From positions 3,844,001 to 3,908,000 of the forward strand of contig NZ_CP134053.1 of the NCBI RefSeq assembly GCF_031583065.1: DNA of 64,000 nt, given 5' to 3'. The position numbers were made by a program, and so were the translations under genes. The notes under the pieces were generated by a model. That model worked only from the letters and a program-made list of their open reading frames with translations, was not told where the DNA came from and ran no database searches. Shown piece by piece: positions 34,463 to 43,385 of this stretch (position 1 is its first letter; every line of letters starts with the position of its first letter). This DNA is from Streptomyces sp. CGMCC 4.7035 (GTDB lineage Bacteria > Actinomycetota > Actinomycetes > Streptomycetales > Streptomycetaceae).

Positions 34463-36388
34463 ATGTCTCGCGATCACGTACAGTCCGCGGAGCGCCTCGG
34501 CACCGGTGCCGAGGCGCCGTTCCTGGAGCTCCTGGCTCGGGGAGCGTCGGCCGACGCGTACGAGCAGCCGGTCCTGCTCGCCCGCGCGGAGGGCCTGTCG
34601 TCCGAGCGTGTCGGCGCGCTCGAGCAGGCCAAGCGACTCGCACTGCGCGTGCGCGCGGAGATGGAGGGCAGACGCCGCCGCGAGGCGGAGCTGTCCGCGC
34701 TCTTCGAGACCGCCCACGATCTGGCCGGGCTGCGCGACCTGGACGCCGTCCTGCAGGCGATCGTCCAGCGTGCCCGGTCGCTGCTGAGTACCGACGTGGC
34801 ATACCTGACCCTGCACGACGAGGCCGCGGGCGACACCTACATGAGGGTCACCGAAGGCTCGGTCGCCGCCCGCTTCCAGCAGCTGCGGCTCGGCATGGGG
34901 GAGGGGCTCGGCGGTCTCGTCGCCCAGACCGCCCGCCCCTATGTGACGCCCGACTACTTCAGCGACGACCGCTTCCAGCACACCTGGACGATCGACTCGG
35001 GCGTACGCGACGAGGGGCTCGTGGCGATCCTCGGCGTGCCCCTGATGATCGGCCCCCAGGTCATCGGCGTACTGTTCGCGGCCGATCGGCGGGCCCGGGT
35101 CTTCGAACGGGAGCAGATCGCGCTCCTCGGCTCCTTCGCCGCGCTGGCCGCCGCGGCCATCGACACCGCCAACCTGCTCACCGAGACACGTTCGGCCCTG
35201 GACCGGCTCGCCCGCGCCAACGAGATCATCCGCGACCGCAGCGCGGTCATCGAGCGCGCCTCGGACGTCCACGACCGGCTCGCCGAACTCGTCCTGCGCG
35301 GCGGTGGCGTCCACGACGTGGCCGCCGCGGTCTCCCAGGTCCTGGACGGCACGGTCGAGTTCACCGAGGCCGATGCCGCCCCCGCCGCGGCACTTGAGGC
35401 GTCCCGCGCCGAGGGCCACGCCGTACGGCACGGGGACGACTGGATCGCCGCCGTGGCGGCCGGCGGCGAACTGCTCGGCGCGCTGGTGCTGTGCGGCCAC
35501 CCGGGGCTCGACCCCGTCGACCAGCGCACCCTGGAACGCGCGGCGATGGTGACCTCGCTGTTGCTGCTCGCCCGCCGCTCGGCCGCCGAGGCCGAACAGC
35601 GCGTCCGCGGAGCATTGTTGGACGACCTCCTCGACGCCCGCGACCGCGACCCGCGCGTGCTGCGCGAGCGCGCCGCCCGGCTGCACGCCGACCTCGACGC
35701 CACCCACGTGGTGCTCGCCGCCCGCCTCGACGGAGCCGCGGCCGACGCCGATCAGGAGGCGGCCGCACGCCGCCGCCTGTGGTCCGCCGCCTCCCACCTC
35801 GCGGCCACCCGGCACGGGCTCGCCGCGGCCCGCGACGGCGGGACGGTCCTGCTGCTGCCCCTCGACCCGGGTGACACCACGACGGCCCTGGCCCGCCGTA
35901 CCGCCCGGCAGCTCGGCACCGCTGTCCACGGGGAGGTCACCGTCGGCGCCTCCGCACCCGTCGAGGACCTCGCCACCCGTCCCGACGCCGTGTCCGAGGC
36001 CTACGCGGAAGCACAGCGCTGCCTCGACGCCCTGCGCCTGCTGGGCCGAAGCGGTGATGGGGCCGCCGCCGAGGACTTCGGCTTTCTGGGGCTGCTGCTG
36101 GCCGGAGACCGGGACATCGGCGGCTATGTCGAGCGCACGATCGGCCAGGTCGTCGCGTACGACGAACGGCGCGGTACCGATCTCGTACGCACCCTCGACG
36201 CGTACTTCGCCTGCGGGATGAGTCCGGCGCGCACCAAGGACGAACTGCACGTCCACGTGAACACGGTGGCGCAGCGCCTGGAGCGGGTGGGCCGCCTCCT
36301 CGGCGACGACTGGCAGAGCCCGGCCCGCGCCCTGGAGATACAACTGGCGCTGCGGCTGCATCGGTTGTCGTCGGCACCCGGGCGCTGA
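34463..36388 (+). CDS. GAF-domain PucR/CdaR-type transcriptional regulator
   Basis: This 641-residue protein has a coiled-coil-like N-terminus, a GAF sensor domain (about residues 85-235, with GEGLGGLVAQTARPYVTPDYF and LVAILGVPLMIGPQVIGVLF), a central GGDEF-like CdaR region, and a PucR C-terminal HTH (about 570-635: LVRTLDAYFACGMS, ELHVHVNTVAQRLERVGRL). Such regulators activate catabolic genes in response to metabolites. It lies 68 bp after the hydroxybutyrate dehydrogenase and faces the MHS transporter gene, so it probably controls both. ATG 34463 follows GGGGAC. Confidence 0.83.
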   Translation: MSRDHVQSAERLGTGAEAPFLELLARGASADAYEQPVLLARAEGLSSERVGALEQAKRLALRVRAEMEGRRRREAELSALFETAHDLAGLRDLDAVLQAIVQRARSLLSTDVAYLTLHDEAAGDTYMRVTEGSVAARFQQLRLGMGEGLGGLVAQTARPYVTPDYFSDDRFQHTWTIDSGVRDEGLVAILGVPLMIGPQVIGVLFAADRRARVFEREQIALLGSFAALAAAAIDTANLLTETRSALDRLARANEIIRDRSAVIERASDVHDRLAELVLRGGGVHDVAAAVSQVLDGTVEFTEADAAPAAALEASRAEGHAVRHGDDWIAAVAAGGELLGALVLCGHPGLDPVDQRTLERAAMVTSLLLLARRSAAEAEQRVRGALLDDLLDARDRDPRVLRERAARLHADLDATHVVLAARLDGAAADADQEAAARRRLWSAASHLAATRHGLAAARDGGTVLLLPLDPGDTTTALARRTARQLGTAVHGEVTVGASAPVEDLATRPDAVSEAYAEAQRCLDALRLLGRSGDGAAAEDFGFLGLLLAGDRDIGGYVERTIGQVVAYDERRGTDLVRTLDAYFACGMSPARTKDELHVHVNTVAQRLERVGRLLGDDWQSPARALEIQLALRLHRLSSAPGR

Positions 36389-36453
36389 CGCGATCACGCG
36401 GCCACCGGCCCGCCCCCGCGCACGGCGGTGCCGGGGCGTGACGACGCACGTGC

Positions 36454-36486
36454 ACCGGCCCCGCACGCAAAGGCGCCGGGGCCGGT
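36454..36486. terminator. Bidirectional hairpin terminator
   Basis: A perfect 10-bp stem (36454-36463 with 36477-36486) lies between the convergent PucR-type regulator and MHS transporter genes. Confidence 0.7.
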
Positions 36487-36501
36487 TGGACAGGGGGTGA
36501 C

Positions 36502-37887
36502 TCAGACGGTTCGCGCGTCCGCCGTCCGCGCCCCCGCGGGCTCCGAGTCCACGGCGGACTCGATCCGGGCCAGATCGCGGTTCCGCGTCTCCTTGGCGAC
36601 GCCCACCGCGATCAGGGTGAGGACGGCCGCCGCGATGACGTACAGCGCGATCGGCGTGGAACTGCCGTAGTCCGACAGCAGCGCCGTCGCGATGAGCGGA
36701 GCCGGCGCGCCGGCAGCCACCGAGGCGAACTGGGCGCCCATGGACGCACCCGAGTAGCGCATGCGGGTCGCGAACATCTCCGAGAAGAAGGCCGCCTGGG
36801 GCGCGTACATCGCCCCGTGCAGCACCAGACCGATCGTCACCGCGAGAACGAGGTTCCCGAAGCTTCCCGTGTCGATGAGCGAGAAGAACGGGAACATCCA
36901 TAGGCCGACCCCGGCCGCGCCCAGCAGATAGACGGGCCGGCGGCCGACCCGGTCCGAGAGCGCGCCCCACGCCGGGATGACGGCGAAGTGCACGGCGGAG
37001 GCGATGAGGACGGCGTTCAGGGCCGTCTGCTTGGAGACGCCCGCCGACGTGGTGGCGTACACGAGGATGAAGGCGGTGATCACGTAGTAGCTGATGTTCT
37101 CCGCCATGCGCGCGCCCATGGCGACCAGTATGTCCCGCCAGTGGTGGCGCAGAACGGACACCAGCGGGAGCTTCTCCGCGTCGGCGTCCCGGGCCGCCTT
37201 ACGGGCCTCCGCCTGCTCCAGGGCCTGCTGGAACACGGGCGATTCATCGACAGAAAGACGAATCCACAAGCCGACGATCACGAGCACTCCGGACAGGAGG
37301 AACGGAATGCGCCACCCCCAGGAGCCGAACGCGGCGTCCGAGAGCACTGCGGTCAGCAGCGACAGCACACCCGTGGCAAGGAGCTGCCCGGCAGGTGCCC
37401 CGGTCTGCGGCCACGAGGCCCAGAACCCGCGCCGCCGCGCGTCCCCGTGCTCGGAGACCAGCAACACGGCCCCGCCCCACTCACCGCCGAGCGCGAACCC
37501 CTGGACCAGACGCAGCGTGGTCAGCAGCACGGGCGCGGCGGTGCCGACCGTCGCATGCGTGGGCAGCAGCCCGATCGCGAAGGTCGCCCCGCCCATGAGC
37601 AACAGGCTCAGCACCAACAGCTTCTTGCGCCCGAGCCGGTCGCCGTAGTGCCCGAAGACGAGGGCGCCCAGCGGACGGGCGGCGAACCCGACGGCATACG
37701 TCAGGAACGAAAGCAGCGTGCCGACGAGCGGGTCGGAATCCGGGAAGAACAGCTTGTTGAAGACGAGCGCGGCGGCGGATCCGTAGAGGAAGAAGTCGTA
37801 CCACTCGATGGTGGTGCCGATGAGGCTGGCGGCGACGATGCGCTTGAGGTTCACGGGTGGTGGGGGAGCGGTGGTTCCGGAGGCCAT
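36502..37887 (-). CDS. MFS transporter, metabolite:H+ symporter (MHS) family
   Basis: This 461-residue 12-helix transporter has the MHS signature ASLIGTTIEWYDFFLYGSAA at its start, then RPLGALVFGHYGDRLGRKK, and EWGGAVLLVSEH in the fourth helix region. The MHS family takes up organic acids such as shikimate, citrate, alpha-ketoglutarate and proline/betaine. The convergent 3-hydroxybutyrate dehydrogenase and regulator suggest a hydroxyacid or ketone-body-type substrate, which is inference. Start MASGTTAPPPP was chosen for GAGGAAG 10 bases upstream. Confidence 0.87.
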   Translation of the reverse strand: MASGTTAPPPPVNLKRIVAASLIGTTIEWYDFFLYGSAAALVFNKLFFPDSDPLVGTLLSFLTYAVGFAARPLGALVFGHYGDRLGRKKLLVLSLLLMGGATFAIGLLPTHATVGTAAPVLLTTLRLVQGFALGGEWGGAVLLVSEHGDARRRGFWASWPQTGAPAGQLLATGVLSLLTAVLSDAAFGSWGWRIPFLLSGVLVIVGLWIRLSVDESPVFQQALEQAEARKAARDADAEKLPLVSVLRHHWRDILVAMGARMAENISYYVITAFILVYATTSAGVSKQTALNAVLIASAVHFAVIPAWGALSDRVGRRPVYLLGAAGVGLWMFPFFSLIDTGSFGNLVLAVTIGLVLHGAMYAPQAAFFSEMFATRMRYSGASMGAQFASVAAGAPAPLIATALLSDYGSSTPIALYVIAAAVLTLIAVGVAKETRNRDLARIESAVDSEPAGARTADARTV

Positions 37888-38753
37888 GTGCGCCACTTCC
37901 TCGTGTGCGGTGGGGACGGGTACGTGTCGGCACACCGTAGAAACATGCAGGTCAGGCGCACATGTGGCGGGGCAACATAGTTCGAGGGTTGGCTATGCGT
38001 GCGGCCACCATGCCGGCTCGCGGAAGGGTGGTTCAGGTGCTCGAAGTTGATCGAAACGAGCACTGTCCGGGACATGTAGTTCGGGGTAATTTGACGGTGC
38101 GGTGCTGACTCCCGTGCTCGTTTGGTGCTGCCTAAAAGCCCACGTCATCACCTGTGTTCGCCCCTCCCGTGCTGACTTGGTGCTGACTACGCTCCGTTGA
38201 ACTCGGACATCTTGGGGCTGATCGGCTCAGGGCCGTTGCGTCGTGGGCGACCTGACCGAGAGGCTGCCCCGGCTGTGCCGCTCGGCTCCGCGGGCACGGA
38301 CAAGGCGTTGCGTCTGCGCGTGGTGCGCGTTCGGCCCAGCAGGTTCTTCGTCTGCTGGTGGTACACGCCTAACATGCCGTTGAACTGCGGAAATGAGTGC
38401 AGTCGAGGCGCGTTGTGGCCGGGGGTCCGGAAATGGTCCGGATCTTGGTCGCAGTTCTGGCTAGCTGCTTGGTCGGGCAGGACCGAAGACGCACAGCTGT
38501 GGTCCTCGGCTGTTCCCGAGGGCGTCCGCCATGTCGAACCCCAAGGGCCGGCCGCTGCCGCGCGATTCCGTTTCGATTCCCGGTCATCTCGAAGGGCGAC
38601 CGCCACGCTGCAGCGCCTGCAGTTGGCGCGGCACGAGCAAGACGATGCGATCCTCGACCGTCCCGAAGGACGACCGGGACGTGGGCGACCACGGGTGATG
38701 GAGCGGCTCTGCACTGCCACCCGGCGCGACCAGCGCCTGCGGGCCTGCGGCGG
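37888..38753. other. 866-bp stretch without a recognisable gene; island edge candidate
   Basis: After the MHS promoter the sequence loses clear codon bias. A small plus-strand frame at 38531-38698 (starting MSNPKGRPLPRDS, with CSACSW) cannot be supported as a gene. Near its left side lie imperfect direct repeats annotated separately. The lower GC and lack of coding pattern suit foreign or decayed DNA. Confidence 0.5.
38111..38188 (+). repeat. Imperfect 23-bp direct repeats at 55-bp spacing
   Basis: CCCGTGCTCGTTTGGTGCTG at 38111 and CCCGTGCTGACTTGGTGCTG at 38166 (each continuing three bases) match at 19 of 23 positions. GTGCTGACT occurs three times (38102, 38169, 38180). Role unknown. Confidence 0.6.
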
Positions 38754-39120
38754 TCAGTGGGACGCGGGGAAGCCCAGGTCCGGGCCGGTCGGCGTCTCGG
38801 CCGGGTCCGCCCAGCGGCTCGTGATGACCTTGCCGCGCGTGTAGAAGTGCACGGCTTCGCTGCCGTACATGCGGCGGTCGCCGAAGGCCGAGTCCTTCCA
38901 GCCGCCGAAGGAGTGGTAGCCCACCGGCACCGGCATCGGCACGTTCACGCCGACCATGCCGGTCTCGACCTCCAGCTGGAACCGGCGGGCCGCGCCGCCG
39001 TCGCGGGTGAATATCGCGCTGGCGTTGCCGTAAGGGGAGCCGTTGATGATGGCCATGGCCTCCTCGTAGGTCTCTGCGCGCAGCACGCACAGGACAGGAC
39101 CGAAGATCTCGTTGGGTGAC
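38754..39120 (-). pseudogene. mmsA: Truncated CoA-acylating methylmalonate-semialdehyde dehydrogenase, C-terminal fragment
   Basis: About 120 residues of the aldehyde-dehydrogenase C-terminus remain: NEIFGPVLCVLRAETYEEAM, NGSPYGNASAIFTRDGGAAR, MVGVNVPMPVPVGYHSFGGW, KDSAFGDRRMYGSEAVHFYT and the natural C-terminus. Everything before NEIFGPVL, including cofactor-binding and catalytic cysteine regions, is missing. The break near 39120 joins unrelated sequence. MmsA acts in valine and propionate metabolism. The truncation marks one edge of the accessory zone. Confidence 0.85.
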
Positions 39121-39393
39121 TCCACAGCTGCTCGATGGATCTCCTCACTCGTACGCCACCTGGCCCGAAGAGGCAGGGCGAACAGTCCAGGGTGGGCGAA
39201 GGCCAGCACGCAGCGCAGCCGAAGGCGGAGCGGGTCAATACTGAGGAGGTTGAGGAGTTCCGGGTGGCGTAGCGCGTTCTTTCGGCTCTCTCACGATTCC
39301 CGAAGTGGCACACTGATGTGAGGAAGAGCACACGGGGGGCCGCCCATCTGCGGGCCCGATGAGATAAGGCGTGCGGTGGAGAGGCGGATTGCC

Positions 39394-39819
39394 ATGCGAT
39401 CCCTGCTGGCGGTGGACGGCTCCGAAGGGCCCGACTCCCTTGCGGACCTCAGAGATTGGCTCAGCGACGAGTCACTGCTGCGGGGACGGGTGCACGTTCC
39501 GCCGTCCGCACCCGATGCGGGCGAACTGGGCGCCTGGAGCGACACCCTCATCGTGGCGGTCGGCGCCGGAGGTGCACTGACGGCACTGGCCAGGGCGGTT
39601 GCGGTCTACGTGCGCCAGCCGCGCCGCAGCACAGTACGGGTCAAAGTGGTCGCCCCCGACGGAACGCGTACGGAACTGACGGTCCAGCACGCGAAGAATC
39701 TCGACGCGGTCGAGAACCTGCTGCGCACGGCGCTGCATTCGGACACGGATACGGGCAGGAAGGCTGTCTCTGGTGGAGCCGCCCCCGCTCTCGGTGAGGC
39801 GTCCGAAGCGGAGGGCTGA
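39394..39819 (+). CDS. Effector-associated constant component EACC1-like small protein
   Basis: This 141-residue protein starts MRSLLAVDGSEGPDSLADLR, runs through DWLSDESLLRGRVHV, a hydrophobic segment SDTLIVAVGAGGALTALARA (about residues 50-70), VRVKVVAPDGTRTELTV and the helix KNLDAVENLLRTAL. This pattern matches the EACC1 family, a small constant partner found next to variable effectors (caspases, trypsins) in actinobacterial conflict systems. Its precise role is unknown; a docking or sensing subunit is inferred. ATG 39394 is preferred to GTG 39376 because GGAGAGG lies 9 bases upstream. Two bases separate it from the caspase gene. Confidence 0.75.
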   Translation: MRSLLAVDGSEGPDSLADLRDWLSDESLLRGRVHVPPSAPDAGELGAWSDTLIVAVGAGGALTALARAVAVYVRQPRRSTVRVKVVAPDGTRTELTVQHAKNLDAVENLLRTALHSDTDTGRKAVSGGAAPALGEASEAEG

Positions 39820-39821
39820 GC

Positions 39822-41741
39822 ATGATGCGCCCACCCGACCCGGCTCGTTCACGCGCTGTTCTGGTCGGCACAGCGGAGTACACCGAGGATGCCCTGCTGC
39901 CCGGCGTCCCGGCCGTACGCAACAACGTCCGTGACCTTCAGCGGCTGCTTACCGAAGGCCGGCCAGGAGCCTTCTCCACGGAATCCACTCGCACGGTTCT
40001 CGATCCGGCCACGCCGAGGGATCTCGGACTGCCGCTGCTGGAGGCCGCCCGCCAGGCTGAGGACGTCTTTCTCGTCTACTACGCGGGGCACGGCCTGATC
40101 GGCCATGAGCGGCGCGAGTTGTATCTCGGGCTGTCCAAGTCCGTCAGCGAGGCACCGTCGTTCACGGCCTTCCCGTTCCAGGGAATCCGCGAGGCATTTC
40201 TGGCCACTCCGGCGCGCAACCGGGTGCTCATCCTCGACTGCTGTTTCTCCGGACGTGCCATCACAGGTGGATTGTCCGGAACGTACGAGCCGCTCATCGA
40301 CCAGATGGAGATCACGGGCACCTATACGCTGACGTCGGCAGCCGCCAATGAGCCCGCCCGGTTCCAGGACGGCGAACGGCACACCGCGTTCACCGGCGAA
40401 CTGTTGCTCACCCTGCGAGACGGCATCCCCACTACGTCCTCGGCCGAGGTCACGCTGGGCGCATTGTTCCGGCACCTCAAGCGGGTGCTGCCGGCGAAGG
40501 GGCTGCCGGAGCCCCAGCAATGCGGAACGGACACCGCGGAGTTCCTGATCCTGACTCGGCCCCGCCCGCGTGCCAGACGCGGACCGGTCACCGAGGCGGA
40601 CGTGGGCGGCCCTCCCGGCACCCGGGAAGGGCTGCTGGCACGCTGGGACCTCGGCCGCCGCCTTGGTGAGGAAGGCCAGACCGGCGAGGCCATGCGTCTG
40701 CTGAATGAAGTGGTGCCCGATCTCACCCGGACGCTAGGGCCGGACGATCCGGCCACCCTCGTCGGGCGGATCAACCTCGCCTACTGGACCGGGCGTGAGG
40801 GGGACACCGACGAGGCGCTCAGAATGTCTACTGCCGCAGTCAGTGACATGACGCGCGTGCTCGGACCGCACCACCGCGCCACGCTCGTGGGCCAGAGCCA
40901 ACTCGCGTACTGGATGGGCGAGTCGGGCAGACATCATGAGGCGCTGAGCCTCACCGCCTCCGTCCTTACCGACCTCGTGCGCGTCCTGGGCCCCGACGAC
41001 CGCGAGACCCTCATCGGCCGTGCCCGGCTGGCTCGTTGGACCGGGGAGGCCAGTGACCCGGCCGCGGCGGCGCGGCTGACCGGTGAACTCGTACCCGATC
41101 TGTCCCGCGTCCTGGGCGCGGAGGACCGCGAGACCTTCACCGGGCGTATGAACCTGGCGCAGTGGACGGGCCGGGCCGGTGGGAGTAAGCGTGCCGTGCG
41201 TCTGCTCACGGACCTGGTGCCGGACGTGTCCTGGGCCCTGGGCCCCGATGATCGGCAGGCCCTTCTCAGCCGCTCACGACTGGCCCACTGGTCGGGCGCC
41301 GCGGGACGGCGGCGCCGGGCGCGGCGGCTGTTCGCCGCCGCCGTACCGGATCTCGAACGAGTGCTGGGCCCCGACGACCGCGAGACCCTGCTCGCACGCA
41401 GCCAGCTCGCCCACTGGACCGGAGAGACGGGGCAAGCCGCGGAAGCGGTGCGGATTTTCAGCCTATTGGTGAGCGACATCGCCTGGGTCCTCGGCTCCGA
41501 TGACAGGGCCACGCTGGTCAGCAGGGCGCGGTTGGCCCACTGGACGGCGGTACAGGGTGAAGTGGGTGACGCCATCCGCCAGTTCCACGCCGTCCTGCCG
41601 GATCTCAACCGCGTCCTGGGCTCGGACGCTCCCGAAACCGTCGAGAACCGCGTGCTGCTGGCCTTCTGGCGCAAGAAGGCGGACCGACGGCTCAAGGAGC
41701 AGATCTTCTACGGCACCGGGCCGCGCGGAGGCTCGCCGTGA
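39822..41741 (+). CDS. Caspase-family (peptidase C14-like) protease with C-terminal TPR-like repeats
   Basis: This 639-residue protein has an N-terminal caspase-like domain (about residues 8-245). The catalytic His is in VYYAGHG (H90) and the Cys in LILDCCFSG (C141, second of the pair), matching the metacaspase D-x-C-x-S-G layout. YTLTSAAANEPA is the following strand. From about residue 270 come about eight 45-residue helical repeats with consensus L-A-x-W-T-G-E-x-G ... PDL-x-RVLGPDDRETL, like degenerate TPRs. No signal peptide or membrane helix. It probably cleaves host or partner proteins on activation. It is sandwiched between the EACC1-like gene (2-bp gap) and the kinase gene (4-bp overlap). 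Confidence 0.88.
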   Translation: MMRPPDPARSRAVLVGTAEYTEDALLPGVPAVRNNVRDLQRLLTEGRPGAFSTESTRTVLDPATPRDLGLPLLEAARQAEDVFLVYYAGHGLIGHERRELYLGLSKSVSEAPSFTAFPFQGIREAFLATPARNRVLILDCCFSGRAITGGLSGTYEPLIDQMEITGTYTLTSAAANEPARFQDGERHTAFTGELLLTLRDGIPTTSSAEVTLGALFRHLKRVLPAKGLPEPQQCGTDTAEFLILTRPRPRARRGPVTEADVGGPPGTREGLLARWDLGRRLGEEGQTGEAMRLLNEVVPDLTRTLGPDDPATLVGRINLAYWTGREGDTDEALRMSTAAVSDMTRVLGPHHRATLVGQSQLAYWMGESGRHHEALSLTASVLTDLVRVLGPDDRETLIGRARLARWTGEASDPAAAARLTGELVPDLSRVLGAEDRETFTGRMNLAQWTGRAGGSKRAVRLLTDLVPDVSWALGPDDRQALLSRSRLAHWSGAAGRRRRARRLFAAAVPDLERVLGPDDRETLLARSQLAHWTGETGQAAEAVRIFSLLVSDIAWVLGSDDRATLVSRARLAHWTAVQGEVGDAIRQFHAVLPDLNRVLGSDAPETVENRVLLAFWRKKADRRLKEQIFYGTGPRGGSP

Positions 41742-43099
41742 GTCGGCGGGAAACGCAGGGCGAACGGGAAGGGGGGATCGGCCCCGGAGTCGGTTCCGCT
41801 CTGGAGCGTTCGGATCCTGCGCGGATCGGGCCCTATCAATTGCTCGGCCGGTTGGGGTCCGGCGGCATGGGCAAGGTGTATCTCGGCCGCTCCCGCACGG
41901 GGCAACTGGCCGCGGTCAAGGTGTTGCACGACCAGCTCGCGGAGGACCGGGATTTCCGTAGCCGGTTCGAGCGTGAACTGCAGGCGGCATCGCGGGTCAG
42001 CGGTCGTTTCACTGCCGCCGTTCTGGAGTCGTCCCGCGGTATCGAAGAGCGTCTGTGGATGGCGACCGAGTACGTTCCGGGGCCGTCCCTGAGCCAGGCG
42101 GTCTCCGCGTTCGGGCCGCTGGCCCCGACGACGCTGCTGGCCCTGTGGCTGGGGCTGCTCGGTGCGTTGGAGTCGATCCATGCGGTGGGAATTGTGCACC
42201 GCGACCTGAAACCGTCGAACGTACTGCTCGCGGAGGACGGCCCCCGGCTGATCGACTTCGGTGTCTCCGTCCTCGGCGGCGCGACCACCCTCACGCGTAC
42301 GGGAGTGGTCATCGGATCCCCTGGATACATGTCGCCGGAGCAGGTCCAGGGCCATAAGGCGGGACCCCCCAGCGATGTGTTCGCCTTGGCATGCACGCTG
42401 ATGTTCGCCGCCACGGGTACCGCCCCGTTCGAGGGGGAGAACCCGATGGGGGTGATGTACCGCGTCATCCATGACGAACCCGACCTCAGTCGTGTGCCGG
42501 ACCAGATCACCTCACTGATCCGCCCCTGCCTCGACAAGGATCCACTGTCCCGGCCCTCGGTCACCGAGCTGATCAACATGTTGCCCGCAGCGGAGACGGA
42601 CGAGGTGTCCCGGCTACTGGCCCATGGCAAATGGCTGCCCGAGGCCATCCGGCGCCAGACGCGGGAACACGCGGCAAAGGTCTTCGAATGGGACGGTGTG
42701 CGCCCGTCGGCCCTGCCTGCGGCGTACCCGGATCATCACGAGGACGGCGAGCCCGACCCTCACACCGGGACGTTCTCCGAGCAACCACGGTCGCAGCCGG
42801 ACCCGACGCCGCAACCGGACCACGCGATCACCCGGGGCGTGGACGGCCCTGTGCGCGAGCCGATCTCCGAGCCTCCTACTGTGCCACGGGGCAGTGTCGG
42901 CGCACCTCCGAACGGCAGTCCCCCGAACCCCCCGAACCCCCCGGGCCCCTACGACACCGGCGGTCCCGAGCCCGATCCTACGAACGAGGCGTCCTTGCGG
43001 ACCCACACGGTTCCCCTGCCTGCGGAGCTGCCACCGCTGCCACGGATCCCGCGCCGTACCTGGCTCCGCTGGCTGCCGGATCGACGCGGTACGCGTTAA
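41738..43099 (+). CDS. Soluble Hanks-type Ser/Thr protein kinase with Pro-rich tail
   Basis: This 453-residue kinase carries an intact catalytic domain (about residues 32-290): glycine loop GRLGSGGMGKVYLG, lysine in AAVKVL (K61), HRDLKPSNVLL (D156), LIDFGVSVLG (D173) and activation-segment end GSPGYMSPEQ. After residue 320 comes a Pro-rich disordered tail (NGSPPNPPNPPGP) and a basic end RTWLRWLPDRR. Unlike PknB-type kinases no membrane helix or PASTA domain follows, so it is cytoplasmic. Its GTGA start overlaps the caspase stop. Phosphorylation of the caspase or EACC1 partner is the obvious inference. Confidence 0.88.
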   Translation: MSRRETQGEREGGIGPGVGSALERSDPARIGPYQLLGRLGSGGMGKVYLGRSRTGQLAAVKVLHDQLAEDRDFRSRFERELQAASRVSGRFTAAVLESSRGIEERLWMATEYVPGPSLSQAVSAFGPLAPTTLLALWLGLLGALESIHAVGIVHRDLKPSNVLLAEDGPRLIDFGVSVLGGATTLTRTGVVIGSPGYMSPEQVQGHKAGPPSDVFALACTLMFAATGTAPFEGENPMGVMYRVIHDEPDLSRVPDQITSLIRPCLDKDPLSRPSVTELINMLPAAETDEVSRLLAHGKWLPEAIRRQTREHAAKVFEWDGVRPSALPAAYPDHHEDGEPDPHTGTFSEQPRSQPDPTPQPDHAITRGVDGPVREPISEPPTVPRGSVGAPPNGSPPNPPNPPGPYDTGGPEPDPTNEASLRTHTVPLPAELPPLPRIPRRTWLRWLPDRRGTR

Positions 43100-43114
43100 C
43101 CAGCGCGGGATTCT

Positions 43115-43275
43115 GCGATGACACCGGACCCGCCGGTCGCGCCAGGCAGGCCCGACAACTGGTTGAAGAGGCCGAACAGGCTCTGACGCCGGCCGTCATC
43201 TACGAAGCCGAACGCGGCAGCTCCTGGACCCAGATCGCGGCCTACCTAGGAATCAGCGCCGACGAGACGAGGCAG
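43115..43275 (+). pseudogene. Fragment of an HTH-type regulator
   Basis: One plus frame reads RARQARQLVEEAEQALTPAV then IYEAERGSSWTQIAAYLGIS, the helix plus HTH seen in small actinobacterial regulators. It has no start codon in frame after the kinase stop and loses similarity after about 43275. It is probably a truncated gene. Confidence 0.45.
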
Positions 43276-43385
43276 AAGAGCGACATTCGCCTGCGCTCCA
43301 AGCATGGAACTCGGCTCTCGAGGAGCCATACCGACTGGACGAGACGGGTCGCAAGCGCATCCCGCAGCTGCCCACCGCGGCATAC

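Noticed and set aside
38187..38844. Open frames in the gene-poor stretch before the truncated mmsA, including a small CSACSW protein
   Set aside because: Codon bias and family similarity are lacking and several frames overlap, so none can be preferred.
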